Shown here: positions 41,860 through 51,603 of the stretch, in pieces
How positions within the stretch are numbered: the first letter of the stretch is position 1
Layout of the letters: each line of letters begins with the position of its first letter
NCBI GenBank assembly: GCA_963666755.2
Contig: CAXXGW010000003.1
Span: forward strand, 124,001-188,000
From: CAXXOK01 sp963666755
GTDB lineage: Bacteria; Bacillota; Clostridia; Christensenellales; Aristaeellaceae
DNA length: 64,000 bases
Reading direction: 5' to 3'
Translations under genes and position numbers: made by a program
The notes under the pieces: generated by a model
What the model saw: only the letters and a program-made list of their open reading frames with translations
Databases searched by the model: none
Told to the model about the DNA's origin: nothing

Positions 41860-42774
41860 TTACAGGCTGGAAGCGTCGATCACTTTCACGCCGGTATCCA
41901 CGTTCTGCTCGGTCAGGGTCTCGCCCGCCAGCACCTTGGCAGCGGACATCATGCCCTCGTAGCCCATCTTGTAGGGATCCTGCGCCATGGTGCACAGGAG
42001 GCTGCCGTCCTTGATCAGGCCCAGGATCGCGTCGCTCTTGTCAAAGCCTACGCCCACCACGGTGCCGCCGGCTTCTTTGATGGCGTTGCCCACGCCCACG
42101 GTGCCGCCTTCGTTGGTGCCGAAGATGCCCACGCAGCCCGCGGTGATGTAGTTGGCGGCAATCTCCTGGCTCTTGGTGGCGTTGCCTTCGCCGTACTGGG
42201 TCTCCAGCAGCTCGAACTTGCTGCCTTCAAACGCCTTGCGGAAGCCCGCTTCGCGCTGCACGGTAGAGGTGGTGGCGGCATTTACGTTCACGATGCCGAT
42301 CTTGCCTTCGCTTACGCCGTTGGCGGTCAGCTTGGCCAGCAGTTGCTCACCGGCGATCTGGCCGGCGTTGGTGTTGTTGGTCGCCAGGGTCTGCAGCGCG
42401 GGGTAGTTGGCGGCAGAGTCCACATAGATGAACTTCACGCCGTCTTTGGTCAGCTGCTCGATGGTGGCTACCTGAGTGTCCGGGCCGTTGGAGGCCAGCA
42501 GGATCACTTCGGCATTGTTGGCGTACGCGTTGTTGATGCACTCGATCTGCGCGGCGTCGTCCTTGCCGCTGGTGGGAGCGTCCCATTTGTACTCGATGTC
42601 GATCCCCTTGGCTTTGAGTTCGGCAACGGCGTCCTGGCAGCCCTTATCCACGTTTACCCAATGCTGATCCATCAGGTCCATGGTAATCAGGGTGACCTTC
42701 GACGCGGCCATCGCCATCGAAGTGGCCGAGAGCGTGAGCACCAGACACAGTACCAGCGCGAATACCTTTTTCAT
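41860..42774 (-). CDS. Sugar ABC transporter substrate-binding protein (RbsB-like)
   Basis: 304 residues from ATG at 42774 (MKKVFALVL), with GGAGGG upstream. The signal peptide is cleaved near AMAAS (about residue 24) without a lipobox. The type-I periplasmic-binding fold is seen in VTLITMDLMDQHWVNVDKGC, ANNAEVILLASNGPDT, GIFGTNEGGTVGVGNAIKEAG and VGVGFDKSDA. It binds a monosaccharide or polyol and feeds the permease and ATPase encoded upstream in the same operon, which ends here. The order ATPase-permease-binding protein is inverted relative to many such operons. Confidence 0.95.
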   Translation of the reverse strand: MKKVFALVLCLVLTLSATSMAMAASKVTLITMDLMDQHWVNVDKGCQDAVAELKAKGIDIEYKWDAPTSGKDDAAQIECINNAYANNAEVILLASNGPDTQVATIEQLTKDGVKFIYVDSAANYPALQTLATNNTNAGQIAGEQLLAKLTANGVSEGKIGIVNVNAATTSTVQREAGFRKAFEGSKFELLETQYGEGNATKSQEIAANYITAGCVGIFGTNEGGTVGVGNAIKEAGGTVVGVGFDKSDAILGLIKDGSLLCTMAQDPYKMGYEGMMSAAKVLAGETLTEQNVDTGVKVIDASSL

Positions 42775-42825
42775 GTGGGGTCCCTCCATTCATTATTCTT
42801 AAAACGTCCGTTCACTCCGGGCGCT

Positions 42826-43866
42826 TTAATTCTGCGGGGTCTGCGCCGCCGCTTCCGGCGCGGTTTCACGGGGTTTGCGGTTCCATTTGCCGCTGCGCAC
42901 GATCACGTCCGCCAGCACGGAAATGACCACGATGATGCCGATGATGATGTTACGCAGCGCCACCGGCGCGCCCGCAAGCGACAGGCCGTTCTGCATCACG
43001 CCCCATACGCTGGCGCCGACCACCGTGCCCAGCAGGATGCCCTGCCCGCCCAGCGTGCTCACGCCGCCGATCACGGATGCGGCCACGGCGTACAGCTCGT
43101 AGGTGTTGCCCGCGTCCATGGTGCCCAGACCGCCGGTCGCGCAGGTGATAAGGCCCGCCACACCCGCGCAGAACGCGCTGACCATGTAGGCCTTGATGAC
43201 CACCTTGGACACGTTCACGCCCGAAAGCTTGGCAGCTTCCAGATTGCTGCCCACGGCGTAGATGTGGCTGCCCGTGCGGGTTTTGCTTAACAGGAAGTTA
43301 AAGATAATCCACAGCACAATGGCGATGTAGACCGTGGAGTAAACGCCCAGAAACTTGCCGTAGTAGAAGAAATCCCGGAAGCCCATCGCCGCCTCGCCGA
43401 TGGAGTCGGTGTTCATGTTGTTGTTCACAATCTGGGCTATGCCGCGCGCGATGGTCATGGTGCCCAGCGTGGCGATGAAGGGCGGCAGCTTGCAGTTGGC
43501 CACCAGCACGCCGTTGACCACACCCACCAGCAGGCAGCTGATCAGGGTAATCAGGCTGGACGTCCACGGATCGACCCCCTTGGTCATGAGCGTGGCGGAG
43601 ATCATGCAGCTCATGCCCAGCACCGACCCGATGGACAGGTCGATGTTGCCGGTAATCAGCACGTAGCTCTGCGCAATGCCCACGATCAGGAACGGCGCAA
43701 TCTGCCTGAGCAGGTTATTCAGGTTGCGCTGGGAGGTGAAGTTCGGGTTGAGGAGCGCGAACACCACACACAGGATAATCAGGCCAATCGTAACGGTGAT
43801 TACCTGTCCGATGCCGCGGACGGAAGCAAGGCGCTTGCGGGGTTTGCGGTTCTGGGCGGTTTGCAT
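42826..43866 (-). CDS. Sugar ABC transporter permease (RbsC-like)
   Basis: 346 residues starting MQTAQNRKPRKRLASVRG. About ten helices. The RbsC/AraH family signatures are visible: SYVLITGNIDLSIGSVLGMS, KLPPFIATLGTMTIARGIAQ, TRTGSHIYAVGSNLEAAKLSGV and ASVIGGVSTLGGQGILLGTVVG. It forms the homodimeric pore of the importer with the ATPase encoded just upstream (20-base gap). A Pro/Ala-rich tail (APEAAAQTPQN) follows the last helix. Confidence 0.96.
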   Translation of the reverse strand: MQTAQNRKPRKRLASVRGIGQVITVTIGLIILCVVFALLNPNFTSQRNLNNLLRQIAPFLIVGIAQSYVLITGNIDLSIGSVLGMSCMISATLMTKGVDPWTSSLITLISCLLVGVVNGVLVANCKLPPFIATLGTMTIARGIAQIVNNNMNTDSIGEAAMGFRDFFYYGKFLGVYSTVYIAIVLWIIFNFLLSKTRTGSHIYAVGSNLEAAKLSGVNVSKVVIKAYMVSAFCAGVAGLITCATGGLGTMDAGNTYELYAVAASVIGGVSTLGGQGILLGTVVGASVWGVMQNGLSLAGAPVALRNIIIGIIVVISVLADVIVRSGKWNRKPRETAPEAAAQTPQN

Positions 43867-43886
43867 GGCTGTCCTCTCCTATTCGT

Positions 43887-45401
<1,515 letters not shown>

Positions 45402-45463
45402 GCCGCCATCCCCTCTGATTCTCAATCGTCGGTCGGTGCTATTTCATTTTTTAAACGACACAT

Positions 45464-45515
45464 TTGTCAACCGTTTTAATTAACTTATTATAAGTTGCCT
45501 AAGCCGTATTGTCAA
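45464..45515 (-). promoter_or_regulatory. Promoter and ROK-type operator of the ABC importer operon
   Basis: Read leftward: TTGACA at 45515-45510, a 17-bp spacer and TATAAT at 45492-45487, a perfect promoter. CATTTGTCAACCGTTTTAAT begins at 45461 and covers the transcription start. It matches CATTTGTCAATCGGTTTGAC at 51521, the operator between the ROK gene and the glycyl-radical operon. The right half-site is degenerate here. Confidence 0.72.
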
Positions 45516-45576
45516 GTTAGCCTGTCAAAACCGCGCGCGGTGGATACAACGTCTTGTCCGGCCGGAAGGCCGCCGC

Positions 45577-46650
45577 TCAGGCCGGTGAGCGCTCCGGCGG
45601 CAGGCAGCAGACGGCCTCCAGCCGCCCCTGTGTAAGCAGCGCCGCCTTGCCCCGCAGGCTGTACGGCAGGAAGAAGTACGCGCCCCGCTGCACGGGCCGC
45701 ACGCCGCCTTCCCAGCGCAGCTCGCCCTCGCCCTCGGTAATTACATACAGCGCGGGCGCCTGATCCAGCGCGCAGCGCGCGCCGGACAGTGTGATGCGCC
45801 GCACCCCGAAGCACGGGGTATCGCGCCCGTCGATCAGGCTTTCCACCCGGCAGCCGTCCGCCTCCCACAAAAGCCGGGGCTCGCGGCGGGTCAGGCGCTC
45901 CGCCTCGACCCCGAAAACGTCATAGTCAAAACAGTCCAGCGCCGTATCCGGGTCAAGGCCCAGGTACATTTCCTGTGCGTTCAGTCGGTAATCGCCGCAC
46001 CAGTGTTCCGGCTGGATGGTAAAATCCGTCGGCTCCTGCACCTCCAGCATCAGGCAGCCCGCGCCGATGGCGTGCACGCACCGGGAGGGGATCAGGTACA
46101 CCTCGCCGGGCCTCACCGGGATGCGGTTCAGGAGCGGCTCCAGCGCGTCGCGGTCGGTTTCGCTGCGGGCGACGGCCGCGGCAAACGCCGCCTTGGTCAT
46201 CCGCTCGTGAAAGCCGAAATAGATGCACGCGTCCGGCCGGGTTTGCAGCACCAGCCACATCTCGGTTTTGCCGAAGGGGCTGTGGAAATGCTTCCGGGAG
46301 AACGCCGGGTCGGGGTGCGTCTGCACCGGCAGGCGGATGGCGCTGTCCAGTGCCTTGACCAGCACCTCAAACCCTTCGCGGGGGCCGAGCAGCGCGTCCT
46401 TCTGCTGTGCAAGCAAATCGCGGAAGGTCAGGTTTGACCCCTCCAAACGGCTGAGGCCCTCGTCGGGGTCGGCGCTGTCGCGGTTGAGCGCCCGCACGGT
46501 GGAGGCGATCCACTCCTCGGGCTGCTTTCCGTCCACCGGCGCGTCGCCGAAGAAATCAGCAAACAGCTTACCGCCGTCATACACGCGCGCCACGCGGTTG
46601 CGGGCAAAGAACAGGGGCTGTGCGCCCGGGATATCTGCATTCGTCGGCAT
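45577..46650 (-). CDS. manA: Mannose-6-phosphate isomerase-like protein, class I
   Basis: 357 residues. The type I phosphomannose isomerase cupin shows the zinc-binding residues in PVQTHPD (Gln, His), FGKTEMW (Glu) and VHAIGAGCLMLEVQEPTD (His), spaced as in the family. It interconverts mannose-6-phosphate and fructose-6-phosphate or related aldose/ketose phosphates. It follows the FGGY kinase gene by 12 bases, so it likely acts on a phosphosugar of this pathway rather than in general mannose metabolism. The gene symbol marks family membership only. Confidence 0.88.
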   Translation of the reverse strand: MPTNADIPGAQPLFFARNRVARVYDGGKLFADFFGDAPVDGKQPEEWIASTVRALNRDSADPDEGLSRLEGSNLTFRDLLAQQKDALLGPREGFEVLVKALDSAIRLPVQTHPDPAFSRKHFHSPFGKTEMWLVLQTRPDACIYFGFHERMTKAAFAAAVARSETDRDALEPLLNRIPVRPGEVYLIPSRCVHAIGAGCLMLEVQEPTDFTIQPEHWCGDYRLNAQEMYLGLDPDTALDCFDYDVFGVEAERLTRREPRLLWEADGCRVESLIDGRDTPCFGVRRITLSGARCALDQAPALYVITEGEGELRWEGGVRPVQRGAYFFLPYSLRGKAALLTQGRLEAVCCLPPERSPA

Positions 46651-46662
46651 AGGGTTCCCCTT

Positions 46663-48033
46663 TCAACGCTCCGCGCTCTGGTATGGAATCAATGCCTGCG
46701 CCTGCCGCAGGGTGGGGTGCACGCCCAGCGTGTGCGTCAGCAGCAGCGCCACGCCGTAGGCGGCTTCCTCCTCATAGAGGGGCACCTGCAGGGGCATGCC
46801 GAACGCATCGCTGAAGATGCGCCTGAGCAGCGGGTTTTTCCGCAGGCCGTTGCCCGAGCCGATCAGCCTGCGGGCGCCGTCGTGCCCGGGCATCTGCCGC
46901 CAGTAGCCGTACAGCTCCTCGCAGACGCCGCAGAGCACCCCCAGCGCGAGGTGCGCGGGCGTAAAGGTTTCCAGCCCCAGCCCGGTGATGCTCGCGCGCA
47001 GGCCCGCATCGGCGCGCGTACCGCAAAACCGGGTATCCACCGCCAGCCCGCCCAGGCGTTCCGGCGTGGCGTACAGGGCTTCGGCCGCCGCATTGAGGAT
47101 CGGGTACAGGGGTTCCGGTTCCCTGCCCAGCAGCGCGGCCGTCTGTTCCATAAAGCGTTTGAGCGCCGCATAGGCTTCGCCGCCGCAAAGGGAGCAGCCC
47201 GCCGCCAGCCGCATGCCGCCCAGATAAGGGCGCAGGTCGATGCCGGGGGCTTCCCCGCTGCCGTCGGTCAGCATAGAAACCTGCCCGCTGGTGCCTACGT
47301 TCACAGCTACCGCGCCCTCCGCGCCGCCGCAGCCAAAGAAACCCGCCTGATTATCCCCGATGGCCAGCGCCACCGCCAGCCCGTCCGGGGTCGTGCCCGC
47401 CAGACCCGCCCCGGCCTGCACCGGGGGCAGCCATTGCGGCGCGATGTCCGCCGCACGCAGCGCCGCGGGGTCAAACCCGCCGGTTTGCAGGTTAAAAAGC
47501 CCGAAGCCCGCGGCGTTGGTCGCGTGCATGCGCGGTTCGGTGGCGTCGGTCAGCCGCATGGCCAGATAATCGCCAATGGTGCAAAGTTTGCACGCGCCCG
47601 GCGGCACTTGTCCCGTCTGTTGGTTTACCCAATGGGTGGTCAGCCCGTAGCCGGTAGCCATGGGGTAACCGGTGCGCGCGCTCAGCTGCGCCGCGCAGGA
47701 AACGCCGCCCTCGCCGGGCCGGTTGCCGCGCCCGTCCTGCCATGTGGCCAGCGGGCTTACGGCCTCGCCCTTCGCGTTTACGTACACCACCCCGTGCATC
47801 TGGTTGGACAGGCCCACACCCGCCACATCCGGGTACTGCCCTGCCCATCCGTCGATCAGCGCACGGCAGAGCTGTTCCAGCCGGGCGGGGTTTTGCAGGC
47901 GTTCCCAGGGGTGCGCGCCGGGCACCGCCGCATCGTTGGACAGGGTGCGGGCTTCCAGCATCCGCCCGGACTGCGCGTCGATCAGCACGCCGCAAACCGT
48001 GGTGGTGCCGATGTCCAGACCGATGGTTTTCAT
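46663..48033 (-). CDS. FGGY-family carbohydrate kinase (sedoheptulokinase/xylulokinase-like)
   Basis: 456 residues from ATG at 48033. The FGGY kinase fold has the N-terminal phosphate loop IGLDIGTTTVCGVLID (about residues 4-19) and the substrate loop GLSNQMHGVVYVNAKG (about 74-89). LATWQDGRG follows near 95, then the catalytic Asp in ALAIGDNQAGFFGCGG (about 226) and NVGTSGQVS. The C-terminal GSGNGLRKNPLLRRIFSDAFG is the FGGY-like ATP site. The MHG loop and length resemble sedoheptulokinases more than glycerol kinases, but the sugar is unknown. The preceding 171-bp gap holds a perfect CCTTTGT-G-ACAAAGG palindrome (48140-48154) and no clear promoter. Confidence 0.9.
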   Translation of the reverse strand: MKTIGLDIGTTTVCGVLIDAQSGRMLEARTLSNDAAVPGAHPWERLQNPARLEQLCRALIDGWAGQYPDVAGVGLSNQMHGVVYVNAKGEAVSPLATWQDGRGNRPGEGGVSCAAQLSARTGYPMATGYGLTTHWVNQQTGQVPPGACKLCTIGDYLAMRLTDATEPRMHATNAAGFGLFNLQTGGFDPAALRAADIAPQWLPPVQAGAGLAGTTPDGLAVALAIGDNQAGFFGCGGAEGAVAVNVGTSGQVSMLTDGSGEAPGIDLRPYLGGMRLAAGCSLCGGEAYAALKRFMEQTAALLGREPEPLYPILNAAAEALYATPERLGGLAVDTRFCGTRADAGLRASITGLGLETFTPAHLALGVLCGVCEELYGYWRQMPGHDGARRLIGSGNGLRKNPLLRRIFSDAFGMPLQVPLYEEEAAYGVALLLTHTLGVHPTLRQAQALIPYQSAER

Positions 48034-48204
48034 GCGCCGCCCCCCTATCCTATTGCAAATCCTGAATACATCATAGCTCGCGAGCGGTTTTGTTCTATGA
48101 CGAGGAACGGAGGCGAAGTCGCAACGGGGCTGCGTCGAGCCTTTGTGACAAAGGCAGAGGGCACAAACGCCGCGGGATAGAGGCGTTACGGTTTTAAAAC
48201 AGGA

Positions 48205-50577
48205 TTAGCAGGTGGTGGACTGCAGATCCAGCCGGGTAATGATATCCTGCTGAATCTCCGGCGAAAGGTCGAGGAAATTGACGAACGTACCGTGGATGCG
48301 CATGATGTAAACGCCGTTGGGGGCGTATTTTTTGGGCTGTTTGAGCACGGCGCGCAGCATGTCGGGGGTGGTTACGTTCAAATAAAGGTAGAACGGCGCC
48401 ACCTGCCCCGCTTCCATGCTGTAAAACAGCGGGTTCATGATCTTGCGGCGGAACTCCAGCCCCTTCTCCTCCATGGTGGCGCCGCGGAAGTACGCGGGGT
48501 CCAGCCCCAGGTGGGAGGCATAGCCGCCGTTAAAGCGGGCGTAGGGCAGCTTGCGCGCGCTGAGCACCCGCAGGCCGAGGCCGTTTTGCGCCTCGCCGTA
48601 CAGCGGATCAACCCCGTAGCCCAGCATATCGCGGGCCTTGCGCCCGTCGGGGGTCGCGCCCACCCAGTAGCCGTACAGCAGATGCGTGGAGGGGGTGGAC
48701 CAGTCCGGCCGGAAGGGGTTGCCTAAATAGTTGCGCAGCCCCGCCACGGTGTCGGATACGCGGGCGGCCACCTCGGCGGCCTCGCGATCCACCACATCAA
48801 TGTTGTTGCCGAATTTCGGGGCGGCGCTCAGGAAGGCGCGCAGCCCGTCCGCACCGTCGAAGTTATCACGCAGCGCGTCCAGCAGCCGCTGGGCGTCCTG
48901 CGGGCGCTCTGCCAGCAGCCGATCCACCGCGATCAGGCTGTCCGCCACCACCGACAGGCCGTGGATCAGGCAGCCGCTGCCGTTGTAGCGGTGGCCCTGC
49001 AGCTTGGGGTCGCGCACATCCACCGCGGTTTCCATGCCGCCCATAAAGGCGGACAGCAGCGGCACCGGCAGGTTGCTCAGCGCCAGCGACGCGCCGTTGG
49101 CGGCTTGCGCCATGCGGGCCGTGTAACGCTCCACGTTGCGGTAAAACAGGGTGCGCAGGGCGCGCAGCCGCGCCTCGGCGGGCATGCCGTCGGCAATGTC
49201 GTCGCCCAGCGTTTCGCCGGTAATCAGCGAGCGGCCCCCGGTCAGGGTCAGTTCCAGAATTTTGCCGAGGTTCAGCCAGCTGTTGGTGGTGTTGCCGTTA
49301 TCCTTGCCCATAATCAGGGGTTCCTGACAGCCGGCCACGGCGTAATCGGGTAAATCTTCCTCGCGCACGCCGTGCGCAGCCAGCACGGGGAACAGCGCAT
49401 CGTCATTGAACAGCGAGGGCGTCAGCACCCCGGGGGAGAAGAAGAAGCGGCCCATTTCGGCATACAGCGCGTCCGGGGTGTGCGCGTGCAGCTTGACCGA
49501 CAAAATCGGCTGGGGCATGTTCATGGCAAAGTAGGCATCCAGCAGGGCGTAGCTGGTGGGGTTGGTCAGGTCGTTGCCCTGCGCGTCGCGCCCGCCGATC
49601 AGGATATTCTGCGAAATGGCCCAGCTGCGGTCGCCCACGTTAAAGAACACCAGAAAGTGCGCCATCAGCGCCGCCGTCTCCTCCCGGGAGAGGGCTTCCA
49701 TGGCGCGGTACGGCTCAAAAATCCGATCTGCATTGCCCACGGAAAACGCGAAGGGGTTGGGCGCCTGTTCCAGACACATGGTTTGCCACAGGAGCACATA
49801 CACCTGTATGGCCGCGCGCAGGCTGTGCGCGCCCTGCCGGGGCGCGGTTTCCAGAATCGAAATCAGCTCCGTAAGCTGGGCCCGGCGCGGCGCATCCGCC
49901 AGGGTATACTGGGCGCGCGCCAGCTGGGCGTAGCGGTCGGCAAGGGTCAGCACGGCTTCCAGCGCCAGCCGCATGGCGGCGCACTGGTCGCGCTTGCCGG
50001 GGTCGGCCTCCACGGCCAGCCGCGCGTCCAGCGCGGCCAGCATCGGCTCCAGCCCGGTGCGCAGCGCGGGCCGGAAATCCGGTATCAGGTGGCCCGTGAC
50101 CTGCTCCACAAAGTACGCCACCTCGGCGGTGTCGCGCTCGGCGGCGGCGTACACGCGGCTCAGCTGCGTCACGTACGGGGTGGTTTTGGACCATTCCCGC
50201 ACGCGCTCAATGCGCTCGGCCGGAAACTCCGCGTTGGGCTCGATATCGTTAAACACCGCGGTAGGGTCGCAGTAGCCGTTAAAGGTGCTTACACGGAAGT
50301 TCGGGTTGATGAGCGCGTAGCTTTTGGCAAACGCGTCGCGCTGGGTGCCGGCAAACACGGCATTCTCGCTCAGCGACAGGGGCAGCTGCTCCACAATGCG
50401 CTTGAGCGCGTGCCCCGCCTGCAGCACGGCGGATTCCGCCGGGGTGTCCAAATGGGCGCGCATGGCGATTTCCCGCGCCAGAAACCAGCCGTCCAGCCGG
50501 TGGATGGCACGCTCCTCGGCAAACAGCGCCTTGGCCTGTTCCAGAATCGAAGCGGGGGTTTCATGAACGGGTGTCAT
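48205..50577 (-). CDS. Uncharacterised glycyl radical enzyme (PFL/dehydratase superfamily)
   Basis: 790 residues, ATG preceded by AAGGAGG. The PFL-like barrel carries the active-site Cys417 in AVAGCQEP with Glu419, the C-x-E pattern of dehydratase and lyase members rather than the CC of pyruvate formate-lyase. SLFNDDALFP and QNILIGG are conserved barrel features. The radical glycine is G763 in MRIHGTFVNF; most members read RVxGY there, so Thr764 is unusual. The 790-residue length is that of choline or glycerol lyases. GCQEP and RIHGT do not match any characterised enzyme I know. An activase gene lies 27 bases upstream, and kinase, isomerase and importer genes follow. The likely reaction is radical dehydration or lysis of a sugar, polyol or their phosphate. 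Confidence 0.92.
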   Translation of the reverse strand: MTPVHETPASILEQAKALFAEERAIHRLDGWFLAREIAMRAHLDTPAESAVLQAGHALKRIVEQLPLSLSENAVFAGTQRDAFAKSYALINPNFRVSTFNGYCDPTAVFNDIEPNAEFPAERIERVREWSKTTPYVTQLSRVYAAAERDTAEVAYFVEQVTGHLIPDFRPALRTGLEPMLAALDARLAVEADPGKRDQCAAMRLALEAVLTLADRYAQLARAQYTLADAPRRAQLTELISILETAPRQGAHSLRAAIQVYVLLWQTMCLEQAPNPFAFSVGNADRIFEPYRAMEALSREETAALMAHFLVFFNVGDRSWAISQNILIGGRDAQGNDLTNPTSYALLDAYFAMNMPQPILSVKLHAHTPDALYAEMGRFFFSPGVLTPSLFNDDALFPVLAAHGVREEDLPDYAVAGCQEPLIMGKDNGNTTNSWLNLGKILELTLTGGRSLITGETLGDDIADGMPAEARLRALRTLFYRNVERYTARMAQAANGASLALSNLPVPLLSAFMGGMETAVDVRDPKLQGHRYNGSGCLIHGLSVVADSLIAVDRLLAERPQDAQRLLDALRDNFDGADGLRAFLSAAPKFGNNIDVVDREAAEVAARVSDTVAGLRNYLGNPFRPDWSTPSTHLLYGYWVGATPDGRKARDMLGYGVDPLYGEAQNGLGLRVLSARKLPYARFNGGYASHLGLDPAYFRGATMEEKGLEFRRKIMNPLFYSMEAGQVAPFYLYLNVTTPDMLRAVLKQPKKYAPNGVYIMRIHGTFVNFLDLSPEIQQDIITRLDLQSTTC

Positions 50578-50604
50578 GGGGCAAACCTCCTTACACAGGG
50601 CGGG

Positions 50605-51474
50605 TCAGGTGCGTACGACCGTATGGCCGTCGGCACGCAGGGCAGTTTCGAAGCGCAGGCGCGTTTCCTCGGGCACATCCGCGTCGCGCACGGTATAGGG
50701 CATGCCGCAGTGCTTCCACTTGACCGCGCCGTAGGCGTGGTAGCGTAAAAACTCAAACTGGGCGTTGCGGGTATCAAACCGGCGGTAGAAGCGGCGGAAG
50801 CCTTCCAGCGCCGCGTCGTCGTCATTAAAGCCGTGAATCAGCGGGGTGCGCACCAGCAGGTCGGGGTGGCGGGCAAAGGCAAGCTCCAGATTGAGGAGCG
50901 TCTGGGTGTTCGGGCCGCCGGTGACCGACTGATGGATCGCCGGGTCGGTCTGCTTGCAGTCCATAATCAGCTGGTCGATCTGCCCAAACAGCTCCGGCAG
51001 GCGCGGGTGGGAGCCGTTGGTTTCGATGGCGGTGTGGATGTTTTCCCGCCTGAGCCCTTCCAGCAGCGCACGCACAGCCTCAAATTGGAGCGTCGGTTCG
51101 CCGCCGCTGAGCGTGACGCCGCCGCCGTCAAAAAACAGGGGCTTGGCCTGCACGCACTCCGCAAGCAGCGCCTCTACCGCCACCGGGGCGCAGGAGAGCG
51201 TCAGCTCCACCCGATCCGGGTGGGTCAGGCAGGGGTGATCGGTGCAACCGTCGCAAACGTTGCGCCGCAGGCGGCCTTCCGCAATGCCCCCGTAAGGGCA
51301 AAGGAGATCAGGCACGGGTTTATCGGTTTCCAGCACCGTACCCCGCAGGGAGATGCCTTCCGGGTTGCTGCACCACGGGCAGCGGAGGTTGCACCCCTGC
51401 AGGTGCACCACAAGGCGGTTGCCCCGGCCATCCTGCGCATAATCAAAGCCACGCCGCAGCACGGCCAGTTCCAT
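50605..51474 (-). CDS. Glycyl radical enzyme activase (radical SAM)
   Basis: 289 residues from ATG at 51474 (MELAVLRRG) with AAAGGGGG upstream. It makes the glycyl radical on the enzyme encoded next. The radical-SAM cluster cysteines are C28, C32 and C35 (GCNLRCPWCSNPEG). An inserted cysteine set (C59, C74, C77, C82) could hold one extra [4Fe-4S] cluster, whereas many such activases have eight cysteines for two. GGVTLSGGEPTLQ binds SAM, and FHxxG-like elements are near YHAYGAVKW. It is the first gene of the enzyme operon, divergent from the ROK regulator. Confidence 0.94.
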   Translation of the reverse strand: MELAVLRRGFDYAQDGRGNRLVVHLQGCNLRCPWCSNPEGISLRGTVLETDKPVPDLLCPYGGIAEGRLRRNVCDGCTDHPCLTHPDRVELTLSCAPVAVEALLAECVQAKPLFFDGGGVTLSGGEPTLQFEAVRALLEGLRRENIHTAIETNGSHPRLPELFGQIDQLIMDCKQTDPAIHQSVTGGPNTQTLLNLELAFARHPDLLVRTPLIHGFNDDDAALEGFRRFYRRFDTRNAQFEFLRYHAYGAVKWKHCGMPYTVRDADVPEETRLRFETALRADGHTVVRT

Positions 51475-51501
51475 GGGCACGACCCCCTTTAATCTGTGCC
51501 C

Positions 51502-51564
51502 AGTATAACGCAACCAAAATCATTTGTCAATCGGTTTGACAATTAACCGCAAAAAAAATATGCT
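51502..51564. promoter_or_regulatory. Divergent promoters around a ROK operator
   Basis: Leftward promoter for the activase operon: TTGACA at 51530-51525, 17-bp spacer, TATACT at 51507-51502. Rightward promoter for the ROK gene: TTGACA at 51536-51541, 17-bp spacer, TATGCT at 51559-51564. Both -35 elements form the arms of a perfect palindrome TTGTCAA-TCGGT-TTGACAA (51524-51542). A repressor on this site would block both promoters at once. Confidence 0.82.
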
Positions 51565-51603
51565 ATACTGAACGCACCGGAAACGAAAAGAGGTTGAACC
51601 CCC

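Noticed and set aside
48110..48204. Separate promoter for the FGGY kinase gene
   Set aside because: A TATGAT lies near 48074 but no -35 fits at 16-18 bp. The kinase is probably read from the activase promoter; the CCTTTGT-G-ACAAAGG palindrome is noted but its role is unclear.
49372..50748. 458-residue rightward frame across the glycyl radical enzyme and activase genes
   Set aside because: Antisense to two motif-complete genes, with no ribosome site and no recognisable motif.
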